In this document: piece by piece, positions 34,268-43,540 of the stretch
How the letters are laid out: every line of letters starts with the position of its first letter
Position numbering within the stretch: position 1 is the stretch's first letter
Assembly: GCA_965116395.1 (NCBI GenBank)
Contig: OZ220684.1
Location: 1,488,001-1,552,000, forward strand
Direction of reading: 5' to 3'
Length of the DNA stretch: 64,000 bases
Source of the DNA: Bin5 sp965116395
GTDB lineage: Bacteria > Chloroflexota > Anaerolineae > Caldilineales > Caldilineaceae
Position numbers and translations under genes: made by a program
The notes under the pieces: model-generated
Databases searched by the model: none
Told to the model about the DNA's origin: nothing
What the model saw: the letters and a program-made list of their open reading frames with translations, nothing else

Positions 34268-35692
34268 CTACAGGCCCGCCAGTTTTTGGCCATCGGCGAG
34301 GATCGCCGCAACTTTTTCCTTGCGGGTCGTCTCCGTGTAGATCCGGATCAACGGCTCGGTGCCGGAGAAGCGCACAAGCAGCCAGCCCCCATCCTCCATC
34401 AGGAATTTGTAGCCATCGACAGTGATGCGTTCGGTGATGGCGATGCCGCCCAGGGTACGCCCGTTGATATCGACGCTGTCGAGTGTGTGCTGGGCAGCGG
34501 CCTTCATTTCGGCGCCGGTCAGACGGATGTCGATCCGGTCGTAAAAGTGCTCGCCGACTTTCTCGAAGAGTAGCTGAAGCAGCTCGGTCGGCCTCTTGCC
34601 GGTGCGCACCATCAGGTCCAGCAGGCAGAGATTGGACAGGATGCCGTCGCGTTCCGGTACGTGGTCGCGGAAGGCGTAGCCGCCGCTTTCCTCGCCGCCG
34701 ATGAGCGCGTTGTGTTCCACCATGGCCGGCGCCACGTATTTGAAGCCGACGCCGGTCTCTACCAAGGGCACGTCGTAGGCAGCGCACAGCTTATCGAGCA
34801 TCGAGGTCGTGCTGAGGGTTTTGACAATCGCGCCGCGTTCGCCGCGAATCTCGAGCAGATAGTAGGCGAGCAGCCCGTAGACGCGCAGTTGGTCGACGAA
34901 CTGGCCGTTCTCGTCGCCGAAGCCGCAGCGGTCTGCGTCGCCGTCGAGAATACAGATGCAGTCGGCCTCGACGGAGCGGGCGACGGCCAGGCCGGCGTCG
35001 ACGTTGGGGGGGATCGGTTCGGGGCGGGCCATTTCGGGAAATATCGGGTTGCGCTGCGCGTGGATTTCGATGACTTCAGTCTTGCCACCGCCGAGGATCT
35101 CGGTCAGCCAGCCGGCGCCGTTGCCCCACATGCTGTCAACGACGATCTTGAGGCCGGCGTCGCGGATGCGGGTGACGTCGATCAGGCTGGTCAGATGGGC
35201 TAGATAGGCGGCCTGGGGCTGGAGATAGCTTACGGTGCCTTGAGCCAGGGCGGCGTCCAGAGGCGTGCTGCGGACTCCGCTCGTATCGGGAATACGGGCT
35301 TCGATTTCGGCCAGTCCGTCCGGCGGCACCGCGCCGCCGCTGGCGTCGCGCACTTTGAAGCCGTTGTCCTCGGGCGGATTGTGGCTGGCGGTGATGTTTA
35401 CGGCGCCGACGGCGTTGTTGTCGACGGCGGCGAAGCTGATCACCGGCGTGGGCGCGGCCCCGTCTATCAGGAGGACCTGGAGGCCGTTGGCAGCCAGCAC
35501 CTCTGCCACCGCGGCGGCGAAAGACTCGCCCTGGAAGCGTTTGTCGTGACCGACGACGACCGTTTGGGAGGCATAGCCCCCGTCCAATAGCCAGTTGGCA
35601 AAGCCTTGGGCACAGCGGCGCACATTGGCAAAAGTGTAGTCATCGGCCATGCGTCCGCGCCAGCCATCGGTGCCAAAGCGTATTTCTGTCAT
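34268..35692 (-). CDS. Phosphoglucomutase/phosphomannomutase family protein
   Basis: A 474-residue alpha-D-phosphohexomutase. All four domain signatures are present: the N-terminal FGTDGWRGRMADDYT, catalytic phosphoserine loop TASHNPPEDNG, metal loop LDGDADRCGF, sugar-binding GGEESGGYAF, and phosphate-binding RFSGTEPLIRIY. It interconverts hexose 1- and 6-phosphates and supplies nucleotide-sugar synthesis, which fits the glycosyltransferase and nucleotide-sugar dehydrogenase genes in the window. Confidence 0.94.
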   Translation of the reverse strand: MTEIRFGTDGWRGRMADDYTFANVRRCAQGFANWLLDGGYASQTVVVGHDKRFQGESFAAAVAEVLAANGLQVLLIDGAAPTPVISFAAVDNNAVGAVNITASHNPPEDNGFKVRDASGGAVPPDGLAEIEARIPDTSGVRSTPLDAALAQGTVSYLQPQAAYLAHLTSLIDVTRIRDAGLKIVVDSMWGNGAGWLTEILGGGKTEVIEIHAQRNPIFPEMARPEPIPPNVDAGLAVARSVEADCICILDGDADRCGFGDENGQFVDQLRVYGLLAYYLLEIRGERGAIVKTLSTTSMLDKLCAAYDVPLVETGVGFKYVAPAMVEHNALIGGEESGGYAFRDHVPERDGILSNLCLLDLMVRTGKRPTELLQLLFEKVGEHFYDRIDIRLTGAEMKAAAQHTLDSVDINGRTLGGIAITERITVDGYKFLMEDGGWLLVRFSGTEPLIRIYTETTRKEKVAAILADGQKLAGL

Positions 35693-35822
35693 GTAGATTC
35701 CTTCGGTTCCGGAGATTCTTTTAACTAAGTGACTGTCTGCTCAGCGGGGGACATTCTGACCCGGCAACACAGACAGCCATGATTATCTGTTACCAGACGT
35801 AAGCCTACTGCATAACAGGGGA

Positions 35823-36230
35823 ATGGGCAAGGAATGGGCGTTAAATGGAGCCGGGCCGGGTAGGGCCTTGTGTGACTTTTTTGCTTGCTGCGGATACGCG
35901 TGTTCGGCTAATATGACATCTGTGCCCACAACCGATTTGCAGCTTTGGGAAAGGGTTCGGCTACCGTTGAAGACCTGCATAAGTGTAGGGCGGAGCGCTA
36001 TTGAGAAATACCGGCCCCAAGTACTTTCTATTCTGACTATGGGATTTGGCGGTACCATAGCTGTCGGCATTCTCTACATGCTCAGTGTTCATTTTTCCGA
36101 TCTGATTCCACATTGGCCTGGCGGTTTGCTGGCGTTTCTACTCCCCTGGTGGACAGGCATGACGATTGGTGTAGTTTGTTTCGGCCCATTCAAGGTATAT
36201 GCTGCGAAACGCTCAGATAGGCGTGAGTGA
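35823..36230 (+). CDS. Hypothetical small membrane protein
   Basis: The frame encodes up to 135 residues. ATG at 35913 would give a 105-residue product starting MTSVPTTDLQLWERV, and the sequence before it does not look protein-like, so the later start may be right. Two hydrophobic segments occur (SILTMGFGGTIAVGILYML and LLAFLLPWWTGMTIGVVCFG), with a basic C-terminus. No family is recognised and no clear ribosome binding site was seen. Confidence 0.4.
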   Translation: MGKEWALNGAGPGRALCDFFACCGYACSANMTSVPTTDLQLWERVRLPLKTCISVGRSAIEKYRPQVLSILTMGFGGTIAVGILYMLSVHFSDLIPHWPGGLLAFLLPWWTGMTIGVVCFGPFKVYAAKRSDRRE

Positions 36231-36458
36231 AGTTCAGCCGTCGACATAGGGGTTGTTAACAGGGTGGGGTAGAATTCAGTTTCGGAGTGTCGCCTTTTGG
36301 CTCAGACGGTGCAGTGAACTCCGAATCGCTGCAGAGGGTATTGACCGACCGGCCATGGCGCCTTCCTTTCAGCCCCGATCCGTAGCAGATCCGGCGTGAA
36401 ACAGAGAGGAGGGAAAAGTGAGATTTGCCTTTTCTCCCCCCGGGTCGGCCCCCGCCGT

Positions 36459-37220
36459 CTAGTCCTGTTTGAGGCCGATGAACAACCCTTCTTGCAGGTG
36501 AAAGAGCGTGCGGCCGTCCTCGCTGCGGGGATGGAGGAACTCTTGCGTCTCGGGGGGGCCGTGCCAGAGGAGGGCCCGCAGGTAGGACTGCATTACCGGG
36601 TCGTGGCGTGCGGCCCAATCTTCGAAGACCATCTGTTTTTCGAGGATTTCGTGCTGGGTCAGTTCCAGGCCGGCCTGCGAGTAGCCTTCCAGCCACTCTT
36701 CCGTGCTGAGGCAGCGGCCGTGGCTGGGGTCGCGCAGTTTCTCGAAGGCGTTGACAAAATCGCCGGCGACGCCAGTTGGTACGACGTTATCGACGACTGC
36801 CAGGATGGCGCCGGGGCGCAGCACGCGCACGGACTCGCGCAGGAAAGCGCCGACGTCGGGGAAGTGGTGGGGCGCGATGCGGCAGGTGAGGAGATCGAAC
36901 TGACCGTCTGCATAGGGCAGGTTGTCGGCGTCGGCGTGCTCGATGGTCACGTTTTCGATGCCGCGGGTCGCGGTCTGTTCGCGGGCGACAGTCAGCATCT
37001 CCGGCGTGATGTCGGTCGCTCGCACATGGGCGACGTGGGGGGCGAAGGCGAAGGCGGTGTGGCCGGCGGCGGTGGCGATGTCCAGCGCCTGCCAGTGCGG
37101 CTGCGGCTCGACCAGTTCGACCAGCCGTTGGAGACTGGCGCCCTTGGCGTGGGGCCGGCTGGTGATATAGGTCCGCGCATGGGCGCCGAACTGCTCTTGC
37201 ACCGATCTCTTGTCCGTCAT
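36459..37220 (-). CDS. Class I SAM-dependent methyltransferase (UbiE/Methyltransf_11 type)
   Basis: A 253-residue methyltransferase. Motif I is ALDIATAAGHTAFAFAPH, where Ala-Thr-Ala replaces the usual GxGxG spacing but keeps the Asp and last Gly. Motif II is VRATDITPEML, motif III is NVTIEHADADNLPYADGQFD, and LLTCRIAPHHFPDVGAFL with VLRPGAILAVVDNVVP completes the fold. The acceptor is unknown. It is alone on its strand between a hypothetical gene and the YgiT-type gene. Confidence 0.88.
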   Translation of the reverse strand: MTDKRSVQEQFGAHARTYITSRPHAKGASLQRLVELVEPQPHWQALDIATAAGHTAFAFAPHVAHVRATDITPEMLTVAREQTATRGIENVTIEHADADNLPYADGQFDLLTCRIAPHHFPDVGAFLRESVRVLRPGAILAVVDNVVPTGVAGDFVNAFEKLRDPSHGRCLSTEEWLEGYSQAGLELTQHEILEKQMVFEDWAARHDPVMQSYLRALLWHGPPETQEFLHPRSEDGRTLFHLQEGLFIGLKQD

Positions 37221-37301
37221 TACTGCCTTTCCTGAAAGCGGATACTAATCTGATGATGATCATCCGGTGGTTTGCCGCCACCTGAATGCTGAGTGCTCGG
37301 A

Positions 37302-37526
37302 TTACATGAATTCGTGAAGAGGCACAGTCTGTGCCGGTTGGCGTTTTTCCTGGAGCAGGCTCTCAATCTTGCGGACAGTGCCTGGCTGCAGGAGCGCGTC
37401 TCCACAGACAGTACAGATATCAGCAGGAACATGGTCGATGACAACGACCTGCCCATGGCGCCGGACCGTATGTGTGATTGTTCTCGCTTCGTATTCTCCC
37501 GGACATCCCTCAATGCTGCATTTCAT
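37302..37526 (-). CDS. YgiT-type zinc-finger protein
   Basis: A 74-residue protein starting at ATG 37526. The frame is open further upstream but that part has no family character. Two Cys pairs are seen: CSIEGC near the N-terminus and CTVC at about residue 39, followed by ALLQPGTVRKIESLLQEKR, the helix typical of YgiT/MqsA-like N-terminal domains. Such proteins are usually antitoxin-like partners of a small DUF4258-type toxin encoded just upstream. Here I find no such gene, so it looks orphan. Confidence 0.7.
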   Translation of the reverse strand: MKCSIEGCPGEYEARTITHTVRRHGQVVVIDHVPADICTVCGDALLQPGTVRKIESLLQEKRQPAQTVPLHEFM

Positions 37527-37752
37527 GTTGATTGCGACTGTCACGGATTTGGGACTGTATCCGATCCAGCATTTGCCCTCTAGTATTATGGTCCATACCT
37601 GCCCTGTCAAATGCACCTGCGCAAAGGTCAACAAGGAAATGGAAATAAGCAAGCAGAAAATGGATGTCGTTTTCTGCCGGCGATCAGCCAACGAGCAGGC
37701 TCGTCAGCATTGGATTTGAGTTCTGAAGGGGCCGTCACGAACCGCGGGAATC

Positions 37753-38613
37753 TCAGAACCTGCCGGCGCGAGCCTCTTGTATTGCCTGCAGCAATGATTC
37801 GTGGACGCCCGGCTGGCCGTTGCTGGCGATGATGCTATGGTCGGTCAGGCGGAAGGGCGCGCCGGCGTAGTTGGTGACGAGGCCGCCCGCCTCGTTCACA
37901 AGCAGGACGCCGGCCGCGACATCCCACGGCTGGATCCATCCCTCCCAGTAGGCTGAGAAGGCGCCGGCGGACACGTAGGCCAGATCGGCCGAGGAGGCGC
38001 CCATGCGCCTTACGCCGCGGCAGATCGGCATGATACGGGCGAATTCGGCGGCGTTGTTGTCCTCGTTGACCGCGCGGTGGTAAGGGAAGCCGGTCGTGAG
38101 CAGCGCGTCCGCCAGCGAGGATGCCTGGCTGACCTGCAGGCGCTGCTGCTCGCCGTTTTGGCGGCTGAGAAAGGCGCCCTGGCCGGCCTGCGCCCAAAAG
38201 AGATCGAATTGCGGCAGGATCAGCGAGAGACCGAACAGGGTCTTTTCACGATGGATGAGGGCGATGTTGATGCCGAACCAGGGCACGCCGGCGGCGAAGT
38301 TGATCGTGCCGTCGATGGGATCCACCAGCCAAAAATACTCGTCATCCGGCTGTTCATCGCTTTCTTCGCCCCAGAAGCCGAAATCGGGTGTGAGGGAGGC
38401 CAGTCGGTCGCGAATCAGTGTCTCGCAGGCGAGGTCGGCCTCGGTGACCAGGTCATTGGGCGTTGACTTGGAATGGATTGAACGCAGACCATCCTGTTGC
38501 ATCGTCAGGGCCAGTTCGCCGGCCTGGCGGGCTAATTCGAAGAGGGGCGTTTTCGCGACCGGCATCTCCTCTTCCTGGCGTTGGGTCTGTTCTGCAGCTG
38601 CCGTGGAGGTCAC
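37753..38613 (-). CDS. Inositol monophosphatase family protein
   Basis: A 286-residue Mg-dependent sugar or inositol phosphatase. The metal site is seen in WGEESDEQPDD (Glu), WLVDPIDGTINFA (Asp-Pro-Ile-Asp-Gly-Thr) and IQPWDVAAGVLLVNEAGG. The GTG start at 38613 is backed by AGGAG at the end of the upstream gene, whose stop is only two bases away, so the two are translationally linked. Family members also act on histidinol phosphate or fructose-1,6-bisphosphate. The exact substrate cannot be told. Confidence 0.92.
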   Translation of the reverse strand: MTSTAAAEQTQRQEEEMPVAKTPLFELARQAGELALTMQQDGLRSIHSKSTPNDLVTEADLACETLIRDRLASLTPDFGFWGEESDEQPDDEYFWLVDPIDGTINFAAGVPWFGINIALIHREKTLFGLSLILPQFDLFWAQAGQGAFLSRQNGEQQRLQVSQASSLADALLTTGFPYHRAVNEDNNAAEFARIMPICRGVRRMGASSADLAYVSAGAFSAYWEGWIQPWDVAAGVLLVNEAGGLVTNYAGAPFRLTDHSIIASNGQPGVHESLLQAIQEARAGRF

Positions 38614-38615
38614 CG

Positions 38616-39245
38616 CTACATCTCCTCGCGATAGTGGAGGCCGCGCCGCTTCTGTTCCTGCATGGTGGCCTTACGGATCAGTTCCCGTACCTCCATCGGA
38701 TCTTTGACGTTGTGGAGCGTGAATTCAGGATGGCTGGGATCGGCGCTTGTGATCGTGACATCGCCCACGTTCAGTGCCCTTTCACCGAGATGTTGGGTCA
38801 CCGAAGTATCGCGTACGCGCACCAGCTCGATCTCGTGGTAATTGCGGCCAAGCAGACCGCGAATTAGCCGTACTCGTTGGGTAGTCAGTTCGTAGCGAGT
38901 ACCGATCGAAAGGTAGGGCCGGCCTGACCAGAGCAGTTCCTCGGATTCGAGGTCGTCGGCGGCGGCATCGGAGGAGTACGCTGCAGGGGATTCCGAATCG
39001 CGCTCCTTAGGGTCACTCGCGGGCGATTCTGTGGCGGTGAAGGGATGATCGGCTTCGGTTTCCACCTCATCGAGAACGGCAAAGACGCCGTCGGCCAGCG
39101 CGTTGACGATGGTTTGCAGCTGGGCTTGAGGAATTGCGGTGATTTCGACATCACTTTGGGCCAGCGACTGATAAAAGCGGGCAGTTACTACTTGACGCAC
39201 AGACTGTTCGTCCATAGGAGGTTTCTCCGACGTATCGCGCATCAC
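38616..39245 (-). CDS. PH-domain (YdbS/bPH type) protein with long N-terminal region
   Basis: A 209-residue protein without membrane segments. The C-terminal 110 residues look like a bacterial PH domain (EELLWSGRPYLSIGTRYELT, LLGRNYHEIELVRVRDTSV, NVGDVTITSADPSHPEFTLHN, KDPMEVRELIRKA). The N-terminal half is acidic and low in complexity. Starts GTG 39245, ATG 39242 and ATG 39215 are all possible, the last having GGAG upstream. The gene is directly coupled to the inositol-phosphatase-like gene downstream. Function unknown. Confidence 0.75.
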   Translation of the reverse strand: MMRDTSEKPPMDEQSVRQVVTARFYQSLAQSDVEITAIPQAQLQTIVNALADGVFAVLDEVETEADHPFTATESPASDPKERDSESPAAYSSDAAADDLESEELLWSGRPYLSIGTRYELTTQRVRLIRGLLGRNYHEIELVRVRDTSVTQHLGERALNVGDVTITSADPSHPEFTLHNVKDPMEVRELIRKATMQEQKRRGLHYREEM

Positions 39246-39869
39246 AATTCTTAGCGCTTCCTGTTTTCAGTGGCCAGACGGGTGACTACCGAGAGCAGAA
39301 AACGGTACAGTGCGGTTATGATAGTGCTTGAGCAGACAATGAGCAAAGAAACGCCGTAACTACAAAGCCACATAGAGTGTCTGTCGCGGCCAGCCGGTGG
39401 TCTCCGCCGCGATTCAGGCTAGCTGGCTGCGGATGCGGTTGGCAGCCGCCAGGTTGGGTGTGACGCACTGCCGGCATGCCACAGTGGTGGGGAAGAACCA
39501 GTACGGCGGGTAGACAGAGGGGGGCGTTGCGGGGGCGCAGCCCCTGCACAAGGGAGGGCCGAAGGCCCGACCGCCCAAAAGGACAGAAGAGAGGGGAGAG
39601 AGGGCCTTTGCTTGCCTGTTCAGGGTTGTGAGTCGATTACGGCTGGGCAGTCGGGAAACGACAGAAGGGGCTGCGTCGAAGAGGTGGTCGTCTATGGAGA
39701 TCGCCCGCGCTTTGGGGGGAGGCGTACTGGTGATGTATGATCGTTATGCGTTACGAGCCTGGTTCCGGACTGCGGAAAGACAACAGCGGGCGCGGCGACG
39801 CTGCATTATTCGGAGAGCGGCTCTGCGCTGAATCATCAGAGCTTTTGGCACATAAGAAAGGACAGAACT
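39246..39869. other. Intergenic stretch with dispersed repeat copy 2
   Basis: The 624 bases separate divergent genes. Repeat copy 2 occupies 39355-39580, and similarity to the flank of copy 4 seems to continue about 80 bases further (for example CAGAAGAGAGG against AAGAAGTGAGG, then TTTGCTTGCCTG against TTTGCTCGCCTC). I see no gene in the remainder. Confidence 0.55.
39355..39580 (+). repeat. Dispersed structured repeat, copy 2
   Basis: Same element as at 3277, with a perfectly kept 3' core: TGCGGGGGC-GCA-GCCCCTGCA followed by GGGCC-GAA-GGCCC and GACCGCC. The 5' part is more diverged and carries indels relative to the other copies. It lies in a divergent intergenic region. Confidence 0.8.
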
Positions 39870-40523
39870 GTGGACATCACCTGGTATGGTTTCTCCTGCT
39901 TTCGTCTGCGAGAGCGCCGCGTCACCGCGATCTGCGACCCGTTAAGCAGGAAGGCCACGGGCATCCAGTTGCCCAAGATGCAGGCCGATATTGTGACCAT
40001 CAGCAGTGACTCGTCTGCCCAAGTCCAAGATACAGGTGTTGGCGGCGGGGAGCCGAAGATCCTGCGCCGCCCTGGTGACTACGAGGTGAAACAGGTGCTG
40101 GTGACAGGCCTGTCGACCTCCCTGAACGGTACACGCAACGTCGTCTTTTTTCTGGACTTCGACGGCCTGACAGTCGGTCATTTGGGAGAGTTGGGACAGG
40201 TCCCGGCCAGCGTCGGCGGGGAGGAGCTGGGCGATATCGACGTGCTGCTGGCGCCTGTGAGCGGACCGCATATTCCGGACGTTTCGCGTATTGCCGAGGT
40301 GATCAGCCAGCTGGACCCGCGCATCGTCGTACCGATGCAATACCGGCACGAGAGTCTGCGCGGCGAGTTGTCTGAATCTTTGGAGCCGGTGGACCGCTTT
40401 CTCAATGAGTTGGGTATCAGCGATCCTGAAGTGACGGATACGCTCAAGCTGACTAAGAGCAGTTTGCCGGAGGAGACGCAGGTGGTGCTTCTGCGCCCGA
40501 CTGGAGCAGCCCGCTCCGGATAG
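39870..40523 (+). CDS. Metallo-beta-lactamase-fold protein with degenerate metal site
   Basis: A 217-residue UlaG-like MBL-fold protein (VDITWYGFSCFRLRERRVTA, then DPLSRKATGIQLP and ADIVTISSD). The position where active members carry HxHxDH reads SSDSSAQV, so the zinc ligands are missing. Later HxxHxx elements are also weak (LLAPVSGPHIPDVSR, VVPMQYRHES). The protein is probably a non-catalytic or altered member of the family. GTG at 39870 with AAGGAC upstream is the start. Confidence 0.8.
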   Translation: MDITWYGFSCFRLRERRVTAICDPLSRKATGIQLPKMQADIVTISSDSSAQVQDTGVGGGEPKILRRPGDYEVKQVLVTGLSTSLNGTRNVVFFLDFDGLTVGHLGELGQVPASVGGEELGDIDVLLAPVSGPHIPDVSRIAEVISQLDPRIVVPMQYRHESLRGELSESLEPVDRFLNELGISDPEVTDTLKLTKSSLPEETQVVLLRPTGAARSG

Positions 40524-40884
40524 TTGCGGTTGCCGGTCCCTGGCAACCGTGTAAGACGCTTCGAATATTTCCTGTAACTACTAATCCAAATGCAGTGCCC
40601 GCCTTAACCGGTCCTCCACCCCTGCCGACATTCGGGCTATCTCATTGCGCATTCGGTTGGCGGCAGCCACGTTGGTGGAGCGGCACTGCTGGAATGCGCA
40701 CACACGGTCGGTGAGCGATGGTTTTGTAGGGGGGCGTTGCGGGGGCGCAGCCCCTGCACAAGGGAGGGCCGAAGGCCCGACCGCCAAAATTGCAGAGGAC
40801 AGTGATCGCAAACTGTCAGAGCACCAAGGCGCGGCTGCTCTGCATGGTCGCGCATTGTGGATGGCTGCGTAGTACCTATTTCCT
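40524..40884. other. Convergent intergenic stretch with dispersed repeat copy 3
   Basis: The region lies between the ends of two convergent genes. It is mostly repeat copy 3 (40573-40789). The rest holds no gene or clear terminator that I can see. Confidence 0.55.
40573..40789 (+). repeat. Dispersed structured repeat, copy 3
   Basis: Best match to copy 4 in the 5' part (GGCAGCCACGTTGGTGGAGC, then GGTGAGCGATGGTTTTG) and to copies 1 and 2 in the 3' hairpin core. Both hairpins are intact. On the minus strand a 76-codon frame stays open across it, as also in copy 1. Confidence 0.85.
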
Positions 40885-43428
40885 CTAATTCTGCCCGGCA
40901 GAGGCGCGCCAACTGAATCTTCGCTGCAGCCATGCCTTCAACAGTACGGGGCGAAGTTGGCGCCAGTTGTCGTTCAGCTCGTGCCGGACTTCGTCCCCAA
41001 GATGCTCCGGGCGGGGGGCATAGCGGAACTGAACGTAGATTTCGATGATACGGCGGATGAACGGGCTGCCCTGGGGAAGACCCTCTGCAAGTTGGGCCTC
41101 GCGTTCATAAGGCGTCAACGCCTGCTCGGCGGGCGCCCGCCGCAGAATCTCGCTCGGCATCTGCTGCGGGTTTGGGACATTCGGCGAACGTGAGAGAATT
41201 TGCGGCTGTCGCTGGCGCAGCGGCATCTTCAGCCGTGCAGTCCAGTTCAGCAGCCGTTCATAGTAGATTTGCGGTTCCTGCAAAAAGGCTTTGGGACCCT
41301 GATACATGCGGCGGCGCAGTAGCCAGACGCCCGCAATAAGTGTCAGAATTACCACGGCGAAACTGGTTGTGACGAGAGGGGAACGAGTTTGGAGGCCGCC
41401 GATACCCGTAACCGGGCCGGCGATGTCCTGGGGAAACTCTTCTTCAAAGTCCAGCGCGTCATCAAACAGAAAATCCTCGTCTTCGAGTGAGAAGTCATCC
41501 ATACCGGGGATTATCCCGCTGTCCTGGAGCTCTGCTCCCGAAGGGCGGTCCAGAATGCTCTCGCCGGCGGTCGGCTCGAACTCGATCCAGCCGTATTGGG
41601 GGAAGTAGACCTCCACCCAGGTATGCGCGTCGCGTTCTGTAATCAGATAGGTGCCGGTCTCAGGATCGAGGGTTCCTTCGGCGTAGCCGCTGGCCGTACG
41701 GGCGGGTATGCCTTGGCTGCGCAGCATGGCCGCCATGGCCGAGGCGTAGTAGTCGCAATAGCCGCGCTGGATGTCGAACAGGAAATACTCCAGCGGGTCT
41801 TCATCCGCGGCCGGCGCGGGAATGCCTTCGTCGTAGTCGAAAGCACGCAGAAATCGCTCCAGCGCTTTGACCTTGTCGTAGGTCGTGGACGCGTTGGCCA
41901 TTTCGCGTTCGGCCAACTCGGTGATGCGGGGCGAAAAGCTGATGGGGAGTTGGAGGTAGCGGGTAAGAACCTGCGCTGGATATTCGACAATGCCCGCCTC
42001 GCGTAACTCCCGCACGGTGACGGTGGTATAGTTACTGACGACCTGGTAGCTGTCGCCCTGCTCCAGCGTGATTCTGGAGCGCGCCCACGTCAGTTCGGTA
42101 TCATCCTGGTTTGTCGAAGCCGAATCGGCCGGATTGGCATAGGCAAGCGGCTGCTCAAGCGCGGCCAGCGGGATGCTGGCCTGCACGACATCCGGCATGG
42201 CGAGTAGGATATTCCCGGTTGGCGTACGAATGGTGATGGTCTGAGTGACCGGAGCGCGGGCGGACCACAGCGTCGTTGGGATAGACTGATTGGAACGGTA
42301 ATTGACCTCGCCCTCGGCGGTGTTGATCCACTGCCGGCCGGTGAAACGGTCGAAGGCAACGGCCCGCCAGTAGCGACCTGCCCCCGCGTCCACTTCCATG
42401 ATAAGGCGGTCGCCGACGACGCGTTCGCCGCCCAGGGTCAAGGTGCGGCCAAAACCTGTCTGGACCGCCCGGGTCTGCCGATTCAGTCCCTGGTAGAGGC
42501 GGTTCCACTCCTGCATGGCCGCCTCCCAGCGCATGTTGACGGGCTGCAGCAGGTCATGGAAGGGGAGACTGCGCCCCATGTTGGGGGCGATGAAGGCGAG
42601 GGCGATCACGGCCATTGTATACATGAAGCCGGAGCGCATAAAGTCGAAGTTGATGTCCTCGCTGAAATAGATGCTATCGGCGCGCCAGCGCTGGCGATGG
42701 TCGATGAGAGTGGTCCAGGCGAGGAGCAGCAGCGCGGCAATGCAGTATGCAACCAGGAATCCCATCACCGATACCGGTGCGTAGTGCGTGTTGACCAGGA
42801 GCGCGATGCCGGCCATCAGGACGCCGCGCCAGACATGGCCGTGCCGGAAGACCGACCAGACGCCCAGGTAGGTGAGCCACCAGACAAGAAAGCCGATTTC
42901 GAAGATGAAGACAACGTTGTCGTTGCTGGCTTGCTGGTTGATGGCGGCCTCGATCCATTCGAGCCAGCGTTCGAGCAGGAAGTAGGCTCTGGCCTGCAGG
43001 ACGGGGATTCCCTTATCGATGAAAGCCTGCACCCGCTGCTCGTCTTCCACGAGAAAGGTCATCAGATAGAAGACCCATGCCAACCCGGTCGCAAAGCTGT
43101 GGGAAAGCATGAAGAAGCTGTCAAAGCGGCTGAAAGAGATCAATGCGCCCATTGCCAGCGCGCCCAGGACGACAGCTACCAACATGCTCATGCTCATAGC
43201 GCCCGTCCAACCGGCAGCACTGAGTGAGAGCGCCAGGATGAGATAGATGCCGCCGAGCAGCAGGAGTGTGATCACCCGCCCTTCACGGAAATAGGCGAAG
43301 GGCGCGTTGGTCAGTTCGCCGGATTCGTCGCGCTCGTCTATCAGGGTATCGGCAGCATCGTCAGGGGCGGCAGGACGCGCGGGTTCCTGTGCATTTGGGA
43401 GGAGTGAGGTGCTCTTTTGATCACGCAT
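40885..43428 (-). CDS. TgpA-like membrane transglutaminase/protease-fold protein (DUF3488 + transglutaminase core + DUF4129)
   Basis: An 847-residue protein. An N-terminal block of about six membrane segments (residues 50-300) is followed by an extracytoplasmic part with a transglutaminase core: catalytic Cys in RGYCDYYASAMAAMLRSQG, His in DAHTWVEVYFPQYGW, and the FEPTAG end. A further membrane segment (TSFAVVILTLIAGVWLL) and a DUF4129-like cytoplasmic tail close the protein. In Pseudomonas TgpA is essential and acts in the periplasm. Related genes often stand with MoxR and DUF58 genes, which are absent here. The upstream neighbour is a large exported protein. Confidence 0.9.
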   Translation of the reverse strand: MRDQKSTSLLPNAQEPARPAAPDDAADTLIDERDESGELTNAPFAYFREGRVITLLLLGGIYLILALSLSAAGWTGAMSMSMLVAVVLGALAMGALISFSRFDSFFMLSHSFATGLAWVFYLMTFLVEDEQRVQAFIDKGIPVLQARAYFLLERWLEWIEAAINQQASNDNVVFIFEIGFLVWWLTYLGVWSVFRHGHVWRGVLMAGIALLVNTHYAPVSVMGFLVAYCIAALLLLAWTTLIDHRQRWRADSIYFSEDINFDFMRSGFMYTMAVIALAFIAPNMGRSLPFHDLLQPVNMRWEAAMQEWNRLYQGLNRQTRAVQTGFGRTLTLGGERVVGDRLIMEVDAGAGRYWRAVAFDRFTGRQWINTAEGEVNYRSNQSIPTTLWSARAPVTQTITIRTPTGNILLAMPDVVQASIPLAALEQPLAYANPADSASTNQDDTELTWARSRITLEQGDSYQVVSNYTTVTVRELREAGIVEYPAQVLTRYLQLPISFSPRITELAEREMANASTTYDKVKALERFLRAFDYDEGIPAPAADEDPLEYFLFDIQRGYCDYYASAMAAMLRSQGIPARTASGYAEGTLDPETGTYLITERDAHTWVEVYFPQYGWIEFEPTAGESILDRPSGAELQDSGIIPGMDDFSLEDEDFLFDDALDFEEEFPQDIAGPVTGIGGLQTRSPLVTTSFAVVILTLIAGVWLLRRRMYQGPKAFLQEPQIYYERLLNWTARLKMPLRQRQPQILSRSPNVPNPQQMPSEILRRAPAEQALTPYEREAQLAEGLPQGSPFIRRIIEIYVQFRYAPRPEHLGDEVRHELNDNWRQLRPVLLKAWLQRRFSWRASAGQN

Positions 43429-43540
43429 AGTTATGTTATCAGGTTGCCAGGCAGACGACCACCAGTCGATTTTATGTTAACGAAGTGGTAGTGGATCGGA
43501 GCCTGCCAATCCGGCAAGCGCTTCAATCACAGTTCAGACG

